Assembly: GCA_028717465.1 (NCBI GenBank)
Contig: JAQUNS010000005.1
Span: forward strand, 1-13,566
Source of the DNA: Candidatus Omnitrophota bacterium
Lineage (GTDB): Bacteria > Omnitrophota > Gorgyraeia > Kaelpiales > Kaelpiaceae
Reading direction: 5' to 3'
Length of the DNA: 13,566 nt
Notes under the pieces: model-generated
Told to the model about the DNA's origin: nothing
Databases searched by the model: none
What the model saw: the letters and a program-made list of their open reading frames with translations, nothing else
Translations under genes and position numbers: made by a program
Shown: one piece after another, positions 1 through 5,141 of the stretch
Layout: every line of letters begins with the position of its first letter
Numbering within the stretch: the stretch's first letter is position 1

Positions 1-75
1 GACCAGCAGCGATAGCAGCGGGAGAGGCACGCCGTCGACCGTATGCGTGAAAACGCTCAGGAAAGCCATGCAAGA
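1..75. other. GC-rich edge segment of doubtful origin
   Basis: The first 60 bases are about 63% G+C (38 of 60), clearly above the rest of the window. The ABC ATPase frame coming in from the right loses family resemblance just before this segment and hits a TGA at 57-59. On the minus strand a different frame is open from an ATG at 68-70 to the window edge and reads [20 protein letters not shown], a hydrophobic stretch I do not recognise and which is not the continuation of a MacB ATPase. An AGATCT hexamer sits at 73-78 near the change. It could be a chimeric assembly or cloning join, the edge of an inserted element, or a real rearrangement; 75 bases cannot decide between these. Confidence 0.45.
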
Positions 76-428
76 TCTATTATGTTTCTGCTGCCGCAAT
101 AGACAAGCGGCAGCTCTACATTTTCAATTGCACTTGTCCTGCGCAGCAGATGAAACTGCTGGAATATAAAACCGGCCAAACCACTCCTTAGATGCGCTAG
201 CTGATCGTCCTCTAACTTAGAAACCTCGGTTTTAAAAATTTTATAAGACCCCTTATCCGGACGGTCCAAAAAGCCAAGAATATGAAGAAGCGTGGATTTT
301 CCGGAACCGGAAGGCCCGATAATGGCTACAAATTCGCCCTGTGCAATATTTAAAGAGACGCCGTTGAGAGCCGCTACTGAACTCTCTCCGGCACCGTATA
401 TTTTAAATAGATTATTTACCTCTATCAT
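57..428 (-). CDS. macB: MacB-type ABC transporter ATPase, broken after the Q-loop
   Basis: This is the N-terminal half of an ABC ATPase of the MacB/LolD (3.A.1.122/125) type, which would power export through the adaptor and channel encoded just upstream. The 123-residue frame has an A-loop Tyr11, Walker A GPSGSGKS at 38-45 and the Q-loop in [10 protein letters not shown] (Gln90), followed by ENVELPLVY, which aligns with NVEVPAVYAG of E. coli MacB. From about residue 115 similarity stops and the frame ends at TGA. The LSGGQ signature, Walker B and H-loop are absent, so the product cannot be an active ATPase; complete family ATPases are about 220-240 residues, and E. coli MacB adds a membrane part. 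The other frames past the break do not restore the family sequence, so a simple frameshift is unlikely. The ATG overlaps the macA stop by 4 bases, with AGAAGG as ribosome site. The family call is firm; the cause of the break is unknown. Confidence 0.8.
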   Translation of the reverse strand: MIEVNNLFKIYGAGESSVAALNGVSLNIAQGEFVAIIGPSGSGKSTLLHILGFLDRPDKGSYKIFKTEVSKLEDDQLAHLRSGLAGFIFQQFHLLRRTSAIENVELPLVYCGSRNIIDLAWLS

Positions 429-1378
429 CTTTGCCTTCTGTCGAACGGCATAAACGGATTAGTACCGGCGCTTTTCTTTTGCGGCAGATAGGCATTTTGC
501 ATAACAACAATATCATCTGTGCTTAAACCGGATATTATCTGGGCATTTTTATTGTCATTTAAACCGACTTTGACATCACGTTCGGATATTTTACCGTAAG
601 CACCTTTAACAAGCACAAACTGCCGCTTTCCTTCATAGCGCAAAACATTGGAAGGCACGGTTATAACATTTTCGGCAGTCTTATCCACTACCTCAACAGT
701 AACGCTCATGCCGGAACGCAAAATATCAGGTATCGTATCAGGAACAATATCGACATCGTATATAGTCACATTGCTGTCCAAGCTGGATTCATAAGCAATA
801 TGATCTACGGTCCCGTTAAGCCTGATATCCGGGTAGGCATCTAAAGTGATAAATGCTCTCTGGCCTATTTTGACTTTACCGATATCGGTCTCGTCAAACT
901 GAGCGCTCACTATAAGCCTATCGGATAAAACCAAGATCGCTTCAGAGGCTGTAACAGTTTGGCCGGGCTCGACCGAACGCACTATAACCTCACCGTCAAT
1001 CGGAGAGACAATAGGCGTCTTTTTATAAACCTGTTCCCAATAACTTAAAGCGTCCAGGCCTTGAGAACGGGCCGCATCCATAAGAGCAGCTCTTTCAGTA
1101 GAGCTCATCCATACCAGTATATCTCCGCTTTTTACACTGCTGCCTTCTTTAACCATGACCTGCTCTATCCGGCCACCTATTGAGGGCTTGACCTGAAGCC
1201 TGTTCTGCGGTTTGATAACTCCGGTGGTAGCAACCGTTAAAACAACGTCATCTATAACAGGGTTTATAAAAACCGTTTCATTTCTGCTCTTGTTATTTAA
1301 TCTATTGAAACCAAATATGGCGGATAATACTGCCGCTAAAAGCACCGCTGAGACCGTTATGTACCTGTATTTAATCAT
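425..1378 (-). CDS. macA: MacA/HlyD-family periplasmic efflux adaptor
   Basis: This membrane-anchored periplasmic adaptor (membrane fusion protein) links an inner-membrane pump to a TolC-type channel. It has 317 residues: an N-terminal helix at about 5-22, lipoyl half-motifs at about 59-90 ([19 protein letters not shown]) and 120-155 ([18 protein letters not shown]), a beta-barrel at about 155-235 and a membrane-proximal domain to about 300. The helical hairpin between the lipoyl halves is only about 29 residues ([15 protein letters not shown] to VYKK), far shorter than in E. coli MacA. I chose the ATG at 1376-1378, not the upstream in-frame start at 1465, because GGAGG lies 11 bases before it, the membrane helix follows at once, and the 29 extra residues would lie wholly inside tolC. 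It overlaps the tolC stop by 8 bases and the ATPase start by 4, so translation is probably coupled. The substrate cannot be read from the sequence. Confidence 0.87.
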   Translation of the reverse strand: MIKYRYITVSAVLLAAVLSAIFGFNRLNNKSRNETVFINPVIDDVVLTVATTGVIKPQNRLQVKPSIGGRIEQVMVKEGSSVKSGDILVWMSSTERAALMDAARSQGLDALSYWEQVYKKTPIVSPIDGEVIVRSVEPGQTVTASEAILVLSDRLIVSAQFDETDIGKVKIGQRAFITLDAYPDIRLNGTVDHIAYESSLDSNVTIYDVDIVPDTIPDILRSGMSVTVEVVDKTAENVITVPSNVLRYEGKRQFVLVKGAYGKISERDVKVGLNDNKNAQIISGLSTDDIVVMQNAYLPQKKSAGTNPFMPFDRRQR

Positions 1379-2630
1379 ATTCCATCGTACCTCCGATTGC
1401 CTGGATCCAGTAAGCCTCGGCAAGCAGCATTTCAGCTTGCACGTTAAGATAGGATTTTTTGGCATTAACTAAATTATCCTCTATTATTATCCAATCGTTA
1501 AAAGATATTAAACCTGTCTCATACTGGGTGACCGCTATTCTGGCTCGCTCCTGAGCCGCATTCAGAAATTTAACTTGGACCAAAACACTTGCCCCTGCAT
1601 CCTGAAAATATTTCCAAGCCTCTTCTAATGTAGCCAAAACGCCAAAACGCCCGCTCTTTTCATCTGCCTCTGCCTGAGCCAGTTTTGACTTAGCCTTGGA
1701 TACTCCTGCTATACGGCTTTTGCCTTCAAACAGCGGTAAAGATACCCCCAGGCCCAAAGACCAGTTATCGCCCTCAGGCGGCCAGCTGCTGCTGCTTCTG
1801 CCTATAGAGCTGCTGAGGTAGACTTGAGGAAAAAACTCGGCTCTTGCAGAATAAAGGCTGTGACGGGCAGACTCTTTTTTAGCTATTAACTCCTTTAAGA
1901 ACGGATTAGTAGCAACAAGATGTTCAAAATCTGGGCTAAAGGCATAGCTCTCCTTGACAGAAAAATCTCCTTTAATACGCAAATTAACAGGTTTATCCAG
2001 GCCGATGTTTTTAGAGAGATCTCTTATGGCCAAAGAGAGGTTTCTTTTTGCCTGATCAACCTCAAACTCCGCTTTGGCTAAATCCGCCTCGGCCATTAAA
2101 AGAGAACCCTTATGCTCTCTGCCAGCTTCATAGCGTAATTTTACCAGTTTAAAATTTTGATCTCTGCGCTTAGCAATCTCCTCGGTTAAAGATATTAACT
2201 CTTGAGCTTTAAGAAGGCTTACAAATGCTTTTCTTAAATTCAGCCTTACATTAGAAGAGACTGTCAGATAGCTGTACTGCTGGGCGCTAAGGCTGTATTC
2301 TGAGCCGGCTATAATGTTAAATGTTTTAAAGCCGTCAAAAATTAATTGTTTGCCCGATAAGCCGTAAGAATAGGAGTTCTGGGCATCTCCGGATGAGCTC
2401 TTAGACCTTTTCCCGCTAAGATCTGCTGTTATGTCCGGCAGGCTTGGGCTAACTGCAATATCTTTATCTGATTTTGCCTGTTTTATTTTCTCTAAAGCGG
2501 ATACTAATTCAGGGTTATGCCTCTTCGCCTGGCCTAAACATTCCAGCCAGTCCAAAGGCTCTTCGGCCCCGGAAAAATACGAAAACAATACCGATAATAA
2601 AAAAACTGCTACTATATATTTTTTTGACAT
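1371..2630 (-). CDS. tolC: TolC-family outer-membrane efflux protein
   Basis: This outer-membrane channel of the OEP/TolC family forms a trimeric beta-barrel with a periplasmic helical tunnel and lets tripartite pumps export substrate past both membranes. The 419-residue length is normal. A signal peptide is clear: MSKK, a hydrophobic run, then FSGA before EE, giving likely cleavage after Ala22. The mature part shows two OEP repeats rich in long Ala/Lys/Glu helices (for example EEIAKRRDQNFKLVKLRYEAG and its second-half counterpart AAQERARIAVTQYETGLISF), each followed by beta-strand-like stretches such as YGLSGKQLIFDG and WSLGLGVSLPLFEG. AGGCAGG precedes the ATG as ribosome site. It sits between the Spy-like gene (35-base gap) and macA (8-base overlap), so it is most likely the dedicated channel of this pump. 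It could also serve the RND pump at the right edge, which has no channel gene in view. Confidence 0.9.
   Translation of the reverse strand: MSKKYIVAVFLLSVLFSYFSGAEEPLDWLECLGQAKRHNPELVSALEKIKQAKSDKDIAVSPSLPDITADLSGKRSKSSSGDAQNSYSYGLSGKQLIFDGFKTFNIIAGSEYSLSAQQYSYLTVSSNVRLNLRKAFVSLLKAQELISLTEEIAKRRDQNFKLVKLRYEAGREHKGSLLMAEADLAKAEFEVDQAKRNLSLAIRDLSKNIGLDKPVNLRIKGDFSVKESYAFSPDFEHLVATNPFLKELIAKKESARHSLYSARAEFFPQVYLSSSIGRSSSSWPPEGDNWSLGLGVSLPLFEGKSRIAGVSKAKSKLAQAEADEKSGRFGVLATLEEAWKYFQDAGASVLVQVKFLNAAQERARIAVTQYETGLISFNDWIIIEDNLVNAKKSYLNVQAEMLLAEAYWIQAIGGTMEYD
1390..1394 (-). promoter_or_regulatory. Ribosome binding site of macA inside tolC
   Basis: GGAGG on the minus strand lies within the last codons of tolC, 11 bases before the ATG at 1376-1378. 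It fixes the macA start in preference to the longer in-frame alternative at 1465. Confidence 0.7.
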
Positions 2631-2665
2631 ACTAACCTGCCTTAGAACCTATTTTTTTTAAAAAG

Positions 2666-3121
2666 CTACTCCCGGACATCCGGGCCAGAATAATGCTCTT
2701 TGTGTAAATAATGCTTATCTGTTTTTTTAAACCTGCTACGTTCTTTAAACTTCTCTCTTAAAGCGGCGAAATCCTCCTGCTGCTTGGCATCAAGAATATC
2801 CATAATCTGCTTGTTTGATCTCTCTTTTATTTCAGATATAGATAAGCGGGTATTCTCCAGAATATCTGTAATCTGATCTTTCTGCTGCGGGCTTAAATCT
2901 AATTTTACAGCCAGCATCTCAGCAAATTCCCGGCCGCGGTATTTATCTTTTGAATATTCTCCGCTATGCCCGCCGAGCTGTTCTGTTTTAGTTCTCCAAA
3001 ATGGCCTACAGGGAGCCGGCCAGGATAACATAGTGTTTTTAGCCAGGCCGGCACCGACTAAGACTCCCAGTAAAACACATAAAGCTCCAAAGACCGTAAA
3101 ATAGGCTGTATTCCTGTTCAT
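2666..3121 (-). CDS. Periplasmic Spy/CpxP/CnrX-like LTxxQ protein
   Basis: This is a small envelope protein of the superfamily that holds the chaperone Spy, the Cpx regulator CpxP and the metal sensor CnrX (Metal_resist). Its 151 residues start with a hydrophobic segment at about 8-27 that could be an uncleaved anchor or a signal peptide. Then comes a helical region with the LTxxQ-like motif LDLSPQQKDQITDIL (about residues 73-87) and a second charged helix pair ending LREKFKERSRFKK. The C-terminal tail has His137, His140 and His143 in KHYLHKEHY, and there is a lone Cys in the PAPCRPFW stretch; either could touch metal. AAGGAG lies 8 bases before the ATG, and the gene follows the anti-sigma gene by 20 bases. 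By analogy with CnrYXH it could sense metal or misfolded envelope protein and signal to the anti-sigma factor; that is inference. Family assignment is fairly sure, the ligand unknown. Confidence 0.75.
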   Translation of the reverse strand: MNRNTAYFTVFGALCVLLGVLVGAGLAKNTMLSWPAPCRPFWRTKTEQLGGHSGEYSKDKYRGREFAEMLAVKLDLSPQQKDQITDILENTRLSISEIKERSNKQIMDILDAKQQEDFAALREKFKERSRFKKTDKHYLHKEHYSGPDVRE

Positions 3122-3141
3122 GATTTTGGCTCCTTAAAATA

Positions 3142-3567
3142 TTACTCCGTTAATATAAGCTCCAGGGCTAACTCTGTCGTAACCGGTCCTGCGGACATAA
3201 TGTAATCTTCCAAATAATAACGGCCTTGATCTTTGCGCAGATCAGATATCACAAATGCCAAAAACAACGCAGCAATAACGGCCGGAACAGGCATAAAACT
3301 GCGCGAGAGGCTGCCCAGGCTGTCCAGCAATGAATATCTTTTTCCGAACTCTCTATTAGTGTATAAACGTTTAACTATATGGTCTTGTGCAAGAACTGTG
3401 CGCTCTCTGCCAGACAGCATGTTTTTAATATTTAAAAGATTGGAATACTCCCGGCTGCAAATACGGCAATCGGATAGATGGCGCCTGATAAAATCAGCAC
3501 CTTTATCCGGTGTCTCTTTATCTAAATAGCCGGACAAGAGCCTTTTTGCTTTTGCGCATTTTTTCAT
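3142..3567 (-). CDS. Zinc-finger (ZAS, zf-HC2) transmembrane anti-sigma factor
   Basis: This is a membrane-bound anti-sigma factor that would hold the ECF sigma factor encoded just upstream until a signal releases it. Of 141 residues, the cytoplasmic part has Cys4 and the HxxxCxxC motif His30-Cys34-Cys37 (HLSDCRIC) typical of ZAS domains. One transmembrane helix lies at about 91-108 (MPVPAVIAALFLAFVI), followed by a short outer tail of about 32 residues. A cytoplasmic linker at about 50-90 separates the finger from the membrane. Its ATG overlaps the sigma stop as ATGA, with GAGG 8 bases upstream, which fits equal production of the pair. The short outer tail leaves little room for a sensor, which makes the next gene, a periplasmic Spy/CnrX-like protein, a natural candidate for that role. 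The family is clear; the signal is not. Confidence 0.85.
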   Translation of the reverse strand: MKKCAKAKRLLSGYLDKETPDKGADFIRRHLSDCRICSREYSNLLNIKNMLSGRERTVLAQDHIVKRLYTNREFGKRYSLLDSLGSLSRSFMPVPAVIAALFLAFVISDLRKDQGRYYLEDYIMSAGPVTTELALELILTE

Positions 3568-4127
3568 ATTATATCCTCTTTATGCTTAAGCAGTTCTTTT
3601 TTCAGAATCTGCCTGGCCCGGTATATCCGCGATTCCACCGTACCGATACGGCAATGCAAAACCCTGGCTATCCGGACATAGCTTAAGCCTTCTATATCTT
3701 TAAATATAAGGGCTGCCCGGTATTTAAAAGGTACTTTACTTAATGCCCTGTTAAGTAAATCTTCCCGCTGTTTTTCAAGTAATTTTTCTCTGGGATTATT
3801 CCGGTTATCGGCAATTTCATCTACAAGAGAACCCTCTCTGCTTTTAAAAATTCTCTTACGGCGTAAAAAATCATAACTAGTATTTACTGTTATACGGTAG
3901 AGCCAGGTAGAGAACCGGCAGCGTTGTTTAAAAAATTTCAAGTTGCGGTAAACTTTAAAAAATACTTCCTGCACAATATCTTCGCTCTCATGGCAGTAGC
4001 CGGTGAGAGAATAGGCTAGATTTAAAAGATTGTTCTGATATTTATTTACCAGCATCTTAAAGCCTTGTTCTTCTCCGCCAATAAATTGCTGAACATAAAA
4101 TATATCCTCGTTTATTTCAGATTTCAT
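3564..4127 (-). CDS. ECF (group 4) RNA polymerase sigma factor
   Basis: This is an extracytoplasmic-function sigma-70 factor that directs RNA polymerase to stress promoters. The 187 residues fit the family: region 2 at about 24-92 (LVNKYQNNLLNLAYSLTG, then SEDIVQEVFFKVYRNLKFF and FSTWLYRITVNTSYDFLRRK) and region 4 at about 118-182 (LSKVPFKYRAALIFKDIEGL, then IARVLHCRIGTVESRIYRAR with the helix-turn-helix). The overlapping anti-sigma gene shows how it is held in check. The ATG at 4125-4127 is the only sensible start, since region 2 begins soon after, yet no Shine-Dalgarno site precedes it. Instead an ECF-type promoter ends six bases before the ATG, so translation may be leaderless or depend on readthrough from the ZIP gene. 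Likely targets are itself and the efflux genes behind it. It resembles RpoE/SigW types; no exact ECF subgroup is claimed. Confidence 0.92.
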   Translation of the reverse strand: MKSEINEDIFYVQQFIGGEEQGFKMLVNKYQNNLLNLAYSLTGYCHESEDIVQEVFFKVYRNLKFFKQRCRFSTWLYRITVNTSYDFLRRKRIFKSREGSLVDEIADNRNNPREKLLEKQREDLLNRALSKVPFKYRAALIFKDIEGLSYVRIARVLHCRIGTVESRIYRARQILKKELLKHKEDII

Positions 4128-4133
4128 ATATTA

Positions 4134-4158
4134 GACGTAAATATCCGGGATTTATTCC
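4134..4158 (-). promoter_or_regulatory. Candidate ECF-sigma autoregulatory promoter
   Basis: Read on the minus strand, GGAAT (4154-4158), 16 bases, then CGTC (4134-4137) match the usual ECF layout of a GGAAC-like -35 and a CGTC/GTC -10 with a 16-17 base spacer. The start codon of the sigma gene follows six bases after CGTC, so the transcript would begin at or very near the ATG. The -35 overlaps a small inverted repeat, GGGA-ATAAA-TCCC. The motif fit is seen; its use by this sigma factor is inferred. Confidence 0.5.
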
Positions 4159-4165
4159 CAAAAAT

Positions 4166-4972
4166 TTAAAAAATAATCAGGCTCAAGGCTATAACTGCCA
4201 TTCCGGCTACAAAACCATAGATAGAGCAGTGGTGCTCTCCGTACTCTTCTGCAGAAGGTATCAGTTCATCTATCGAGATAAAGACCATAATGCCGGCAAC
4301 CGAGGCAAACAGAATTCCAAAAGTAATCTCATTAAATAAAGGCCGCAGCAGAAAATATCCTATTAATGCTCCCAGAGGTTCGGCCAACCCGGATAAAAAC
4401 GAGTAAACAAAGGCCTTCTTTCTATTGTTTGTGGCATAGTAAATCGGAACCGAGACCGCAATGCCTTCCGGGATATTGTGTAAAGCTACGGCCAGGGCAA
4501 TCATGATGCCTAGTTTCATATCCCCCAATGCGCTCATAAATGTTGCCAGCCCTTCCGGAAAATTATGTATTGCTATTGCCAAAGCAATGAATATTCCGGT
4601 GCGGTGCAGCGAATCTGCCTTAGTGCTCTTATCCTTAAAATGGTGAATTTCATGCGGATTTTGAGCCGCAGGGATCATTCTGTCTATAACAGCTATAAAA
4701 ACCACGCCTGCAAAAAAAGACCCGACCGCATAGAAAAGCCCTGTTCTCTCTCCCAGCCTAAAACAGAGGCTCTGCTGGGCTTTGGCAAATATTTCTACAA
4801 AAGATACATATATCATAACACCTGCCGAAAAACCTAATGATGTAGATAGAAAGCGGTTGTTTAAGTTTTTAGAGATTAAGGCTATTGTGCTTCCGATACC
4901 GGTTGAAAGCCCGGCTAGAGCAGTAAGCCCGAATGCAGTTAAAATTTGAACAGATGAAATATTTTCAAACAT
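4166..4972 (-). CDS. zupT: ZIP-family divalent metal transporter, ZupT-like
   Basis: This inner-membrane importer of divalent metals (Zn, Fe, Mn and others in E. coli ZupT) has 268 residues against 257 in E. coli and about eight predicted helices. The two metal-site motifs are intact: HNFPEG at 136-141 in helix 4 and HNIPEG at 165-170 in helix 5, followed by VPIYYATNNRKKAF, closely matching ZupT. Near the end, SVAGIMVFISIDELIPSAEEYG also matches the family. A loop at about 101-124 with several His (PHEIHHFKD) resembles the variable cytoplasmic loop of ZIP proteins. A good -35/-10 pair lies just upstream. The sigma gene begins 38 bases after its stop with no terminator between, so it may be the first gene of a transcript that also feeds the sigma module. 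Transported metal cannot be told from the sequence. Confidence 0.92.
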   Translation of the reverse strand: MFENISSVQILTAFGLTALAGLSTGIGSTIALISKNLNNRFLSTSLGFSAGVMIYVSFVEIFAKAQQSLCFRLGERTGLFYAVGSFFAGVVFIAVIDRMIPAAQNPHEIHHFKDKSTKADSLHRTGIFIALAIAIHNFPEGLATFMSALGDMKLGIMIALAVALHNIPEGIAVSVPIYYATNNRKKAFVYSFLSGLAEPLGALIGYFLLRPLFNEITFGILFASVAGIMVFISIDELIPSAEEYGEHHCSIYGFVAGMAVIALSLIIF

Positions 4973-4994
4973 TTTCCTAGGTTAAGGATAACCA

Positions 4995-5024
4995 ATTATC
5001 ATATCGCAGAGCCTGAGATTTCAA
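4995..5024 (-). promoter_or_regulatory. Sigma-70-type promoter of zupT
   Basis: On the minus strand TTGAAA (5019-5024), an 18-base spacer and GATAAT (4995-5000) give a good housekeeping promoter. The start site would be near 4988, leaving a leader of about 15 bases with AGGAAA close to the ATG. It is predicted by eye only. Confidence 0.5.
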
Positions 5025-5054
5025 CCTAAAAATTGCATAACTTCATTATATCTG

Positions 5055-5075
5055 TTGCAGCAGGTTATTGCAGCA
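5055..5075. repeat. Direct repeat TTGCAGCA, two copies 13 bases apart
   Basis: TTGCAGCA occurs at 5055-5062 and again at 5068-5075, a start-to-start spacing of 13 bases. The second copy ends two bases before the -35 of the rightward antiporter promoter, a normal place for an activator site. The repeat also lies upstream of the zupT promoter on the other strand, so one factor could serve both genes. It may be chance; no regulator gene is next to it. Confidence 0.35.
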
Positions 5076-5077
5076 AA

Positions 5078-5106
5078 TTGAATTATAAAGATGTTTCTGA
5101 TAAGAT
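5078..5106 (+). promoter_or_regulatory. Sigma-70-type promoter of the 716-aa antiporter
   Basis: TTGAAT (5078-5083), a 17-base spacer and TAAGAT (5101-5106) each match four of six consensus bases. A start near 5113 would give a leader of about 29 bases with GAGG in front of the TTG start codon. Confidence 0.4.
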
Positions 5107-5141
5107 ATAAGCAATTAAAAATATCTTTGTGAGGTTTTACA

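Noticed and set aside
1-110. Single frameshift as the cause of the broken ATPase
   Set aside because: No frame downstream of the break gives the ABC helical-domain sequence expected after [10 protein letters not shown], so a one- or two-base slip does not explain it.
1379-1465. 29-residue N-terminal extension of the MacA-like protein
   Set aside because: It lies wholly inside tolC, would put a Cys-rich stretch before the membrane helix, and GGAGG points to the ATG at 1376-1378.
4148-4160. Inverted repeat GGGA-ATAAA-TCCC as a terminator after zupT
   Set aside because: The stem has only four pairs and no T-run follows it on either strand; it overlaps the ECF promoter instead.
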